Shown piece after piece: positions 51,127 through 61,996 of a DNA stretch of 64,000 bases (within the stretch, counting starts at the first letter, position 1; every line of letters begins with the position of its first letter). The notes below the pieces were generated by a model that was given only the letters and a program-made list of their open reading frames with translations, was not told the DNA's origin and did no database searches. Source of the stretch: Struthidea cinerea (taxonomy: Eukaryota; Chordata; Aves; Passeriformes; Corcoracidae); assembly GCA_013397865.1 (NCBI GenBank), contig VZTI01001820.1:565368-629367 (forward strand). Direction: 5' to 3'. Both the position numbers and the translations under genes were made by a program.

Positions 51127-51939
51127 CAAGGAAATTTTGCAGCTGAAAATACACCCTGACATAAACCTGTCTGTTTTTTTATGGCACTCTCCTTTTACCC
51201 TACTTCAGATGTCTAAAAAATATAATATCTATAGTAACATGTATTTTAAAGTAATGATACCAACATTAATAGGACAAATTATGATGCAATATTTAGACTT
51301 CATTAGTTTCTTTAAAGTATTTCTTTCACATTACAAAATGTCATTTAGGAAAACTGGTTCTTTTTTTTTGATGTGGGTTAATTCCCCTCTACCTATGGTT
51401 ACTGAGTTTACCATGTAAAAAGAAACAACAGTTCTTTTTAACACCAGACTACCTACAGGACCAGCAAATTAGTTTAATTTCTTCTGGTGCTGGAAATACA
51501 TAAGCTTTAATCATGAATCAGATACACACCCTCTGAAATATGTTAACTCATCAAAGCAAAGGGCCCACTAGCTTTTAAAGAGAAGCCTTATTATACATGG
51601 TATATAATACCTGATATTTATATTATATAGTTTGGTTTCAGTTATGGAGTTTGATGTGTATATACGTGTGTTTGATGTGTATGTATGCATATACACTGGT
51701 TTCAGTTCAGGTGTAATGCTGACCTACAGGAGGTTGGGTTGGGCCACCTGATGTTCTCTTTCAGCCTTCTCTAGATCTATGAAGAAGTAACGTGGGTGCT
51801 GTGCTTATAACAATTCTTCACAGATCTTATATTTTCTCAGTCTTGGTAAAGACTTGAGTTTATTCAGGTTAAGTTTTAACAGTGACTATTCCATGGAGTA
51901 AAGGGATTATCCTTTATTGCACTGTCCTTTTGCTGCATC

Positions 51940-53324
51940 ACAAAGGAAGCTAGAATGGGTAACCCAGGAGGATGCAGCAACATTGAACATTGAGGAGTGA
52001 AGTTAGGAAAGCCAAAGTCCAAATGGAATTGAATCTGGTCAGGAATGCTGAAAAACAAGAAGGGCTTCTTTAGGTACATGGGTGACAAAAGGTAGCCTAC
52101 AGAAAAGGTGGGCCCACTGCTGAATGAGGTGGGGGACCTGGCTACACAGGATATAGAAAAGGCTGAAGTACTGAGTGCCTTCGTGCCTCAGATGGCACCC
52201 ATGAAAGCTGAAGAAGCTGGCAAATGTCATTGCAAGACTACTCTTGATAATCTTTGACCATGGCAACTGGAGAAATACTCAAAGACTGGAGGAAAGCAAA
52301 TGTCATGCCTATCTTCAAGAATATGGCAGGACCCAGAGAACAGCAGGCCAGTCAGTCTCTCCTCAATCCCTGGGAAGGTAGTGGAACAGCGAATCCTGGA
52401 AACCATTTCCAGGAACATTTGGGAGAAGAAAATAATCAGAAGCAGTTAGCATGGCTTCAAGGGGAAGTTGTGTTTAATAACTTCTACAATGAAATGACTG
52501 GCCTAGTAAATGAGAGGAGAGCAATGTATGCTGCCTACCTGGGCTTCAGGGCCTTTGCCCTGTTGATGTATGGCTGAATGAGTGGACAAACTGGACTGAA
52601 AACTGGCTGGTTCCAGAGGGTGATCAGTGGCATGAAGTCTAATTAGAGGCCAATAACTGGCACTATACCCCAGGAGACAACACCGAATGTGGCCCTGTTT
52701 CACATTCTCTCTAATGATCTGGATGATGGGGCAGAGTGCACCCTCAGCAAATTTGCTGATGACACAGACCTGGGAGGAGTGGTTGATATTGTGGAGGGTA
52801 GTGCTGCCATCCAGAGGGACCAAAACAGACCGGAGAAATGTGCTGGAAGAAACCTCATGGAATTCCACACAGATAAGCACTAAATCCCTCGCTTGGGGAG
52901 AAATGATCCCAGGTGCCAGGGTATGCCGAGGGTCACCTAACTGGAAAGAAGCTTGGCAGGAAAGGACCTGGTGGTCCTGGCAGATACCAAGTTGAATTTA
53001 AGTGAGCAATGTGCCTTTGCAGCAGAACAGGCCAATGGTGTCCTGAGCTGCAGGAGACAAAGCATTGCCAGCAGGTCGAGGGGGTGATCCTTCCACTCTA
53101 CTCTGCGCCGGTGAGTCCACATCTGGAGTGCTGTGTCCAGTTCTGTGTTCCTCAGTATAAGAAAGACACGGACACACTGGAGAGAGTCCAATGAAAGGCC
53201 ACAAAGATGATTAAGGGACTAGAGCATTTAGTCTCTGAGGAAAGGATGTGGGACCTGGGACTGTTTAATCTGGAGATAACTGAAGGGGTATGTGTGTGTG
53301 TGTAATCTTATTAACATGTTTAAA
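51940..53324 (+). mobile_element. CR1 LINE, 5' portion of a long copy (ORF2 reverse transcriptase), interrupted by an LTR
   Basis: The longest CR1 copy in the window, + strand. It shows AATGTCATGCCTATCTTCAA (near 52299), GCATGGCTTCAAGGGGAAG (near 52450) and then NDLDDGAECTLSKFADDT, the reverse-transcriptase catalytic region, with the FADD box at 52752-52763. VILPLYSAPVSPHLECC follows near 53090 and KDTDTLERVQ near 53165. Frameshifts, stops and internal deletions make it non-functional. A short (TG)n run at about 53290-53303 interrupts it. The 5' limit is approximate. It continues after the inserted LTR at 53708. Confidence 0.93.
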
Positions 53325-53330
53325 TACCGG

Positions 53331-53707
53331 TGTAGTTGCTAAAAAGCTAGAAGCAGAGAAATTCTTCAGCCTTTTCTCAATATTCTGTGAGAAGACTGTC
53401 TTTCCTATGTAAACTACTTTAAACAAGGTCACAGTTTCATAAACTTCTTGCACTTGCAAGTTGTTTTGCAAGATTGTTATGGCTTCGACTTCGAAAATAT
53501 TATGGAATAGGTCTCTTAAGACTTGGCAAATCCTCTCAAGGAGTGGATGGCCGAGGAACCAATTACCTATTGCCACTCAACACACTTTTTGCGATCTATC
53601 CTATATAGTAGTCAGAAAATTATTAAAGAAAAAGCTTCGGCTTCCACTTGTTCATGAGCCTGGACTCTGTGTCGTTTTCTTTATGCACCTCGGACGTAAG
53701 AGCGACA
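53331..53707 (+). mobile_element. Solo LTR of an endogenous retrovirus nested in CR1
   Basis: A 377-bp block with no CR1 similarity sits exactly between two contiguous CR1 halves. It begins TGTAGTTGCT and ends GAGCGACA, the TGT...ACA termini of retroviral LTRs. It is flanked by TACCGG (53325-53330) and TACCAG (53708-53713), a 6-bp target-site duplication with one mismatch. A TATA-like CTATATAG lies at 53601-53608 and an ATTAAA at 53622-53627 near its 3' end, giving + orientation. Six-base duplications are typical of alpha/beta-type (ERVK-like) retroviruses. No internal genes remain. Confidence 0.8.
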
Positions 53708-54008
53708 TACCAGGAGGGAGGGTGCAAAGAAGATGGAGACAGACTCTTTTCAGGGGTGCTCAGTGACAGGTTCAGAGGGAATGGGCACTGACTGAAACCC
53801 CAGAGGCTTCCTTTGAACATCAGGAAACCCTTTTTCACTGTGGGGATGACCTAGTACCAGTACAGGTTGCCCAGGGAAGTGGTGGAGTCTTCATCCTTGG
53901 AGACACAGTCCTGGGCAGCTGGCTGTAGGTGGTCCTGTTTGAGCAAGGGTTTTGTACCAGATGACCTCCAGAGGTCCCGTCCAACTTCAGACATTCTGTC
54001 ATCCTGTG
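53708..54008 (+). mobile_element. CR1 LINE, 3' portion resumed after the LTR
   Basis: GGAGGGTGCAAAGAAGATGG at about 53717, then ACTCTTTTCAGGGGTGCTCA, resumes the CR1 ORF2 C-terminus exactly where the upstream half stops. It runs to the 3' end with AGAGGTCCCGTCCAACTTC and ATTCTGTCATCCTGTG at about 53993-54008. The full copy, with its inserted LTR, spans about 51940-54008. Confidence 0.93.
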
Positions 54009-54564
54009 TTTATATTAAATTTTAAGCCCTTGATCTTGTTCGATTTTTCCATGATCACTGTGTCAGGAAAACCTTTACTCAGCTGCATCTGCAAAAGTGC
54101 TGCAAAACATTGTCCATCTTGTCCCATTTTGTGCAGAGAAGAGAGATTTACTTGTGCAATGGATGTATTTTCTATTTTTAAAAAATCTGGCCCATTGTTT
54201 TGCTTCTACAGCAAATCACCAGAGTGTGTGAGCCCATCTGCTTTTAAGAATCCTTATTGTTCCTCTGGGAACAATAAACAGCATGCTACCAAGAGCCTGT
54301 GAAACTGGATTGTAGTTTTCATGTATTTCTGTTCACAAACAGACAAGTAACTGAAACGTTTGTGTGCAGGAGAAGGGTTGCTTGGGTGTTTGCCTGGAGA
54401 TGTTGGGTATCTCTGCATTTCCTGTGCCTGGCAGGGAATGGGGGTCCTAACATAACCTTAAATGTTTTGGAGAGATCTCCTCTCCACATCCCAGGCTTTG
54501 GCATTAGTAATTTCCCTACTGGCCCTATTAGGATGGAAAGAAACTCCCATGTGTTTTTTCCTGT
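54009..54564. other. Unique DNA between two CR1 copies
   Basis: About 550 bases of unique sequence with no gene, repeat or motif that I can support. Short open frames cross it on both strands and are judged chance. Confidence 0.55.
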
Positions 54565-55013
54565 GTCCAAAGAAGGGCAATGAATTTGGTGAATGGTCTG
54601 GATCACAATTCTGATGAGGAGTGACTGAGGAAACTGGAGGTGTTTTGTCTGGAGAAAAGGAGGCTCAGGGAAGAACTTATTGCTCTCTACAGCCACCTGA
54701 AAGGAGGTTGTAGTGAGGTGGGGTCTGTTTCTTCTCTCAGGTAACAAGTGACAGGACCAGACTAAATGACCTCAAGTTGCACCAGGGGAGGTTTAGATTA
54801 GATATTAGGAGAAAACCCTTCACTGGAAGGGTTGTCAAACACTGGAACAGGCTGTCCATGGAAATGGTTGAGTCACCATCCCTGGAAGTATTTAAAAGTC
54901 ATGTAGATGTTGGCACTTTAGGAAATGGTTTAGGGTAGACTGGGTAGTTCTGGGTTAATGGATGGACTCAATGAACTTCAAGATCTTTTCCAACCTAAAT
55001 GGTTCTATGATTC
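54565..55013 (+). mobile_element. CR1 LINE, 3' end fragment (about 0.45 kb)
   Basis: Starts near CCAAAGAAGGGCAATGAATT (CR1 ORF2 late region) and runs through GAAACTGGAGGTGTTTTGTC and ACACTGGAACAGGCTGTCC. It ends ATCTTTTCCAACCTAAATGG and TTCTATGATTCC at about 55013. It is a different subfamily from the 52-54 kb copy, judging by its 3' UTR. Frames are broken. Confidence 0.92.
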
Positions 55014-58000
55014 CCTCTGACATCTGGAGCTCCAAATTGCTGCTCCTGGGGCAGGTCTTCCCTGCTCCGTTTGGCTTTGTTCATCTCCAGATGAACACCC
55101 CACCTTTGCCAGCCTCACTCAAATGACCATGATCTACCTTGAGGTGAGAATTTATTTCACCAAGGGGGATTCTCATCACAAACAGAAGAAAAAACGTCAG
55201 AAGCCCAAAAATGCAATTGCAATCCAAGTCAAGGCTTAGACCCCAAACTGCCTGGTGCTGCTCACCTGTGGTTTCTGGGGTCCACCCCAACTTCCCAGAC
55301 CAACAGCAGGTCGATTCAGAAGGCTCCTTTCTCCATACCCCCTGCTAGATACAGAATGAATGAAAGAAACTACATGATCCAAGGACTACCAAATACTGAT
55401 ATTTTTTTTAGTACTGCGCGCTATTTAACCTCAATGATTGATGGATGTGGGAAATAGATGGGACTGCTGCTGAAGATCAACACCCTCAGGCCCTCATTTA
55501 AGGCATCTGAAGTCACAATAAATTTTTCCGGGCAAGCAAAATGAGAGAAAAGTAGTTCCCAGTAGTTCCAAATAAATCAAATGCCCTTTATCAGACACAT
55601 CGTAGCTCTTCTTTATGCATCACAAGGAAGCAGAAATAGCTCAAACCCAAGGAATAGTTTCCAAGTATCTGTAGTTACCTGGGGGTCTTTGTGCCCGCAG
55701 AGTTGCTCCCGTGTTAGTGGCTGGCAACATTACAAACACAGTTTCTTGGCATTTGTGATTGAACCGAGTCAAATTGAAATGTGACCTAATCAGAGAGCTG
55801 CGGGAGAAGCAAGATGATTAAAAAGGAGGCACATTGGATGTGACGGAGATCAATGCAGACAGGAAAGGAAAAGGAGATCAGTAGTCTCTTTGAGCTTGCT
55901 TAAAATCAGTTCTGCCCAGTTGGGAATACTGGCGTGACGCAGCAGTGAGTTCTGAAATGAGATGAACAGTTTATGTCAAAATAATGCAACAAATTCCAGC
56001 CCCAAGTGAATGTAGGAACACAAGTTCTGTGCTGTGCCTGAGGCCCTGATCCTGCGGATGATTACATGCATGAAAAAGCCCAGTGAATGCAGGTCTATTC
56101 ATGCATGCACAAACACTCACAGGATTGGAGTTCTATTGTGCATCCCCTGCAACCTACTGGACGGTATAGACATCAGCCTGAACTGTGGCCCGTGTTTTCT
56201 CAGGAATAGTTAGAAAACTAAACAAAACACATAACAAACCTGAGGCACATTTCACATCTGAGTCACTGAAAGTTTGTACAGTAAACACATGTATACAAAA
56301 CTGGACAAGTTTATTTTCCACAAGGCAAGCTGGTTTTGTAATTTTTTTCAACTTATAAGGAAAGGGAAGAAATTCCTCCCCCTCTTCTCTGCCCATACAT
56401 TTCCCTTGTTTGTGAGTCTTTAGAAGGCTATGAAGCTGCACCAGGAGCAAACAAGAACTTTCTTTAATGAATAAATATTTACAACTGCCAACTTGGATAC
56501 CTTAGGCTGAGGCTGATTTCTTTGAAACATGCACCGAAACTCTCAGGACTTGATCCTGCCCAGACGGAAACATGTGTCTTGGAGCAGCAGCTGCTCCTCA
56601 TAATGCATGCCTGAAATCCTGAGCAGGACCTCAGAGCACTTTGACTGAACAGGATTGGCCTATTTGTGCTGGATAACTCAAACCTTTCTACGTGTGCCAT
56701 CAGAACGCATCTGTTTCACTATATTTGGTGTGCTTCCTTAATTCTTGTAATTCCTTGATGTAAAACTTCTCATTTGTTTGGCCACTGCTTTCCTGGGGCC
56801 AAAAGCTGACCTCTGAAGCATGAGCCTGAGGCTGGACAGTGCCAGCAAAGGTGAATCTCTTGCTATGGGGCTGATTGTGAGGCTGCAGTATCAGTGATTC
56901 CTCAGCTGGGCAGCTGGGGAAATGTCAGGGTATGTCAGGGTTCTTCCTGATGTCCTTGGCTAATTCTGATTCTAGTGTGGTAAGAGAATTGAGATGAAGC
57001 GGCTAAAGAAAATAATATTTTTTTGAGGTAGAAAAAAATTGTGCAAATTAAGAAATTAAGAGTCTGATATAAGGCTGCTGGTAATAAACAGAACAGAAGA
57101 TTATTTGGCAAGTCTGAAACTGTAATGCAATATGTCCCCAAGTGAGGCATATTTGTAAGCTTACTGGAATGCCATTATCTGAGGAGCCCTCCTTTTTACT
57201 TATGATCTTGATTCTCCACAGCATGTAATTTAAGGTCTCAATGAATTGGGTAAAGGGCAGCATTCACAAGTCATGAGCTAACTTCTCGGCTTCTTCAGTG
57301 AGTGACCCTGTCAGCCAACCCCTGTCACTTCACTCTTTCCATCCTCTACTCCTCAAAGACAGGGGTGAGTGCTGGGTCCATCTGGTGGGTTGCTCTGTTG
57401 GCAAGGAGCTTCATTTCGGCTCCCAGTGATATGATGGCAAACAGCTCCAACAGCATGTTTCCTGTAGATGAATTTCTAATATCTTCAGACTCTCTAGATC
57501 TCAAGCCTGGGATCAGATCTGGGAATATAATGCACAAAACTGCCGACACACAGAAATCAGAGTGGAAAAGGTGAGAGTGCTACGTGCTTCTGCTGGGGCA
57601 GTCCTCTCCAGAAGAGCTAGTTGCACCAGTCTGGAGGGTCTTGTTTCATTGCTTTTTCTGTTAATTTTTCTCTTTGGTACAAGGTGAGTTACTCAATACT
57701 TTAAGCAACAAAGATTTATGGAGAAAATAGAGTGTCCTAATTCCTTATGAGGGAAAGTATCACCCTATATTTACTTCGACCTTTACTTTCCAGCTACCTC
57801 TTCTTTTCTGTGCACTCAGATGTTTTGGCTGTGGCTCAGAAGCCCAGTCCTGCTGCCACATGAAAGCTCAGGGAGCCAGGAAGGATATCATCACCATGAG
57901 AAACTGAACTCATAGAGAGCTGGAAAAGCCTTTTGGTTCTGACTCAAAATGTTCCTGGAATGGGATTTCAGGGCTCACACTGGATGCAGTTTGCTGCAGT

Positions 58001-60759
58001 CAAGCTGTGCATGGTGCCATCAAATGCCTCCTTGTCCATCCCCTGGGTGCCAGTACATGGGTGCCAATGCCATGGTCACACATCTCTCCATTTCACTGCT
58101 GCTCTTTCTCTCCTTTCCCTGTCACTGAGCATTTGGTTAGCACCAGGGAAGGTGCTACATCTGCCCCGTGTCAGTGCCTTTACATCCCACCTCCCCACCC
58201 ACCTCTGGCAGATGGTGCCTTGCTCCTGACACCAATTACACAGGATGAAAATCATGCTGAGAAGAGCAGTGTCTCCCAAGTTATTATTGTGAATGTGTGT
58301 GGAGCCCTTTGCCTGCAACCACCTTGGGTCTCTTTGGTGCCCTCCACTCCCTCCCTTCACCCCTGTCTCTGCCAGGTCTTCCCTGGGCGTTCAGTCCCTG
58401 TTAGCCATGACCAGCCAGGTCTCTGTGTGGCAGGGGCACACCTATGCCGCAGCACAGCCCCCTGACCCGTGTCAGGGCTATGCCTGGCTGTGACTTCCCA
58501 GTGCACCCCCAATTTATGCCTTTGTGACCAGGTTAGGGATTTCCACATGGATCTGCTTAAAATGTGGTTTAAATCTTGAACCTGGCAGCTCCTGTTGCAG
58601 AGAGAGCTCCAGGGGCGGCATACAGTCGTGTGCACAGGAATAGAATCCTCTACGGAGGTTAACATGTTTATTCTTTGTGGGTAGCAGTTTTGAACAAGAA
58701 TTCCTCCCCACTTTGACTTCCGAACTGTGAATACCAGCTCCCACTTGTAGGCTCTGGTGCCCCACTACCCAGCCCTGTTTGCACTGAGGCTGATGATCAG
58801 TATAAACACTGGTAGAGAAACACTGACAGACAACTTATTTCTCCGATAGTTAAAGGAACATGATAAAACAGTTTGTTAACTAAAAAATCAGTCCAAACTT
58901 CAGAGCATGATAATTCAGTTCAGATGTACCTCTTGGATAATAAACACTGTCCCTCCCACAATAAAACATACTGTCACATTTGTCACTGAAAAAACTTCCT
59001 TTGAGAAAGGGGGAAAACAACTCGGTCAGTCCAAAATGTGTAGTTACTTCTTCCTTAACTCTGAAATGGCAGCTAAGTGACCAAAATACTTTAAGAACTA
59101 GAGAAAAGTGCTGTAAATCCCCTTCTCACTCAGCAGGTTGTTACTATGGAGTGATATAACTTCAGTGTACAAGACCAAATAAGAAAACAAAAAAGCCAGA
59201 AGATAGTAATGTGACCCAGCTTATTCTGAGTCAGTATGCTGCTGTAACATCCTCTTCATGACATTTCCAATTGAAAAAATAATTATACAGTACAGTTAAT
59301 TTATTCAAAGATTCTGTTTTTTCCAAGTGGAGTCACTCACTCTCAGTGTGATTTTCACCAAGGAAACGCTCTTAGTGCTCTTTGCCCTTAAACCTGCTCA
59401 TCCTGAGGAAGTGTGCTTGAGCTGGATGCACAGATGCACAGACTGCCTTGTCCTGCAATTTTCAAAGCTTGTTGTTGTTGTTGTTGTGCATGTGCTGCAT
59501 TCTGGGAGAGGCGGGAGAAAAGGACACTTCATGTGGGAAGGACTCCAGCGCTGCACAGGCAGAGGTGGTCCAGGGGCAGCTTTGGTGTATCTCCTGTGGC
59601 CCACTGGGCCTTGGAGAGGAGGTCACACTGACTCAGTGCTTCTGGCTCACTTGCTTTCTTACTCACCTGTGCAACTGAGACAATTGCTAAGATGAAATGT
59701 GGGTAGTAGCATTTGTTTTAAACACAAAACCAAGCCCCAAATGCTCCCTGACAAAACGGCCCATCTTGTTTTCAAGATAATACATGTCAGAATGAAATGT
59801 AAGGTTAGCCTGGCTTTTTCTCAGCTTGAGTGCATACTTGCCAGTTGTCTGCCTACCCACCATGTCCAGTGTAAAAAACAAACCAGCTGTGCTGCCACTC
59901 TGATAGGTAGCAGTCCAGGTTTGCCTCTGGGCAGATATTTACTGCTACATCTGGCTTTGTTTTACCATATTGCTAGCCTCCCTTTTCCTTTCTACATTTA
60001 TTTTGTTTTTATTAAATTTCCTCTCAGAATACTCTAGTTTGTATTTCTAATGTCAACAATTGCTTTTATCACAGATAATAACTTCCTCTGACAAAAGCTG
60101 TATCATCCTACATGCATTTCAAATCCTTTTTATGGACAAATATTGAAGTACAATATTTGGCCGTGCATGCAATTGTATGTATTTATAGTAATCAAATTCT
60201 AAGGCATGAGAGCCAAGAAGTAAGTTGGTTGCCATTTTCTTAATCATGTATTTAGGTGACAACTTCTACTAAAGCTTAATGAAGTTTACATTGTGATATT
60301 TTGATGTTTATGAAGTAATTTATGTGGTATGCTTAAGCATTCTATAAAAACAGCTATAAAACCACAAACTATTCCTTTAACTTACCACAATAAGTAAAAT
60401 CTGGAATCTCTAGCGAGAATAAGCATCTATTAATATATAGATTAGAAAAGGAAACTGGACATCTTAATTAAAGAAGACAAATGACTTCCTTTTTATTAAG
60501 TAGGACACAGAAATCGTATCTTGTCTCCTTTACCAGTAATGCCACAGGCATCGTGGAATTCATTTGCCCTTCTGGAGCTTTGTCTCCCACATATGCAATA
60601 CATCACAAAGGGACTACGAGATGGAGCAGTTCTTGTAAGATATGTTGAGACCTGTGCTTGGAAGGTACCAGAAAAGGCTTTATTTATGTATTTGGTTTAT
60701 TTTGGTTGGGAATTAAAAGTGACATAGCTATTTCTTCCTCTGGAATGAAACAAACTTAC
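55014..60759. other. Intergenic, unique DNA
   Basis: No supported gene. A short tandem ATGTCAGGGT repeat lies near 56921-56940 and a (TTG)n run at about 59470-59486. The AT-rich tract at about 60060-60520 is repeat-free and holds a perfect inverted repeat (listed separately). The minus-strand frame at 58514-58765 has some protein-like texture but no identifiable family. Confidence 0.5.
60137..60159. repeat. Perfect 9-bp inverted repeat in a candidate conserved tract
   Basis: CAAATATTG (60137-60145) and its exact reverse complement CAATATTTG (60151-60159) are separated by AAGTA. The surrounding unique AT-rich stretch (about 60060-60520), with TGCATGCAATTG and TTAATTAA, resembles conserved non-coding DNA. 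Function is unknown. Confidence 0.55.
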
Positions 60760-61996
60760 CAGAAATGGTCTGGATTCACTTCACCAACTGATATTTTCTT
60801 CTCTGGCATGTTCTAAGTGAAGAAAGGCAGGATATCTGTAATACTCTGTTTAGATGTAGCTTCTGTTAACACAAACAGCTCAGGATGGCAAGGAACATTT
60901 AATTTTCTTTCTGTGTCTACACTGGTGCAGATGAACAACTTCCTTGAGTCATTCACTTGGGCCTGACTTGGCCCCATACGTTTTTGGCATCTGCAAAAAA
61001 GTTTAGTGTCTTCCCCGAGTCCACTGCATCAGGGTAAGAGTTTTTCAGTGACAGCTCTTTTCTGAGGTATCTTAATCACTATCTGGCTTCCTTGTGCCTT
61101 CTGCAAAGTGTTGCTCTCCATTGGTGATGTGGTCACCATGCCATCAAACAAAACCCACCCAGCACTGAGACTTTGCCTGGTCTTCCTGACAGACCTTAGC
61201 AATATGCTGCCTTGGCCTCTCTTGGCTACAGACATTTTATACAGCATCTCATGCACAGCAGTTGCATGGGAATCCTGATGCTTTTTGTCTGTGAGCTGAC
61301 AGGACTTTGTCTGTCAGATCATGACATTTAGGAGGTACTCTGGCAGGCAACTGATAATGCTTGAGGGAGTGTATCTGCAGCCAGCACATATCCTCTTAGC
61401 TTGTATGTAGCTTACGATGTTGAATCTTGCAGCCCAAAAAGTCACTTTACCGTTGCATTTTCTCCCCCCAGTACTGTTACAAACTGTGCCCTTTCCCATG
61501 TGCTTTTTTTTCATGCAGACATTTTTCACATGCTTTCTTGGATCACCTTGGGAAACCTTCTTCACCTTCTTATCTGCTTTGCTCTGTATCAGGTTTTCTG
61601 GGAACACCGTGGTTTGTGAAATAGCTTAACATGAATAATGGTCCCATCAGCTTTTAGGCTGAATCCTTTTGTTGACAGTATCAGGAGTATCCATTGCTCT
61701 GATAACTAACTCCTGGTTGCTCTTCTAGCACTGTGCTCAGATCACCGGCAAACATTGGACCCATTTGCTGCTGTGAGCCCTTCTTTGTGCACCCTGATCT
61801 TGAGCTTCACACAGTTTTATGCTTTGGGTCCCTTTTCTGACTTTGGCTGGTATATTTGACCTTCAGGAAAATGAGTGGAAGTAGTGTCCAGTCACCGTGT
61901 AGCCTCCTGCTCTGAGCATCTTGTCCTGGAATTGATCCCATCCCACTCTTCAAAGTATTTGATGTCTCCACTCTGCCATGGTGCATCAAGATGGTC
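60760..61996 (-). pseudogene. Decayed protein-coding sequence, unidentified (candidate long exon or retrocopy)
   Basis: On the minus strand three overlapping frames follow one another with far fewer stops than chance. The first, about 61996-61600, reads DAPWQSGDIKYFEEWDG early and SLKADGTIIHVK late, with about four stops. The second, about 61622-61029, is some 195 codons with one internal TGA and contains SLSAGWVLFDGMVTTSPM. The third, about 61020-60760, is some 86 codons with one TAG and contains CHPELFVLTEATSKQSITD and VGEVNPDHFW. The block starts after a plausible acceptor (TTCCCATAG|GACC, minus strand, at 61996) and ends at a consensus donor (TTCTG|GTAAGT at 60760/60759). This suggests a roughly 1.24-kb former exon with two frameshifts. 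I do not recognise the protein. It could instead be a retrocopy or, less likely, an exon disrupted by assembly errors. Whether the rest of such a gene exists is not established. Confidence 0.35.

Larger units (their letters stand above)
37721..51930. other. Intergenic, long transposon-poor stretch
   Basis: About 14 kb with no supported gene and no recognised transposon apart from uncertain traces. It includes a full CRE-type palindrome TGACGTCA at 39125-39132 and an AT-rich candidate conserved tract at about 40050-40270 (listed separately). A minus-strand open frame of 92 codons at 45144-45422 has lysine/glutamine-rich, helix-like composition but no identifiable family. A 19-bp palindrome lies at 51108-51126, and an imperfect TGTGTATATACG/TGTGTATGTATG tandem lies near 51655-51690. 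Confidence 0.5.

Noticed and set aside
51722..51790. Possible CR1 tail remnant (AGGAGGTTGGGTTGGGCC)
   Set aside because: Only a short, weak resemblance without the terminal octamer tail.
53265..53576. 103-codon minus-strand open frame
   Set aside because: Covers the junction of a CR1 copy and the antisense of the inserted LTR; not a gene.
58514..58765. Minus-strand frame with some protein-like texture, considered as another exon of the decayed 61-kb locus
   Set aside because: No splice sites that fit and no family match; linkage would be a guess.
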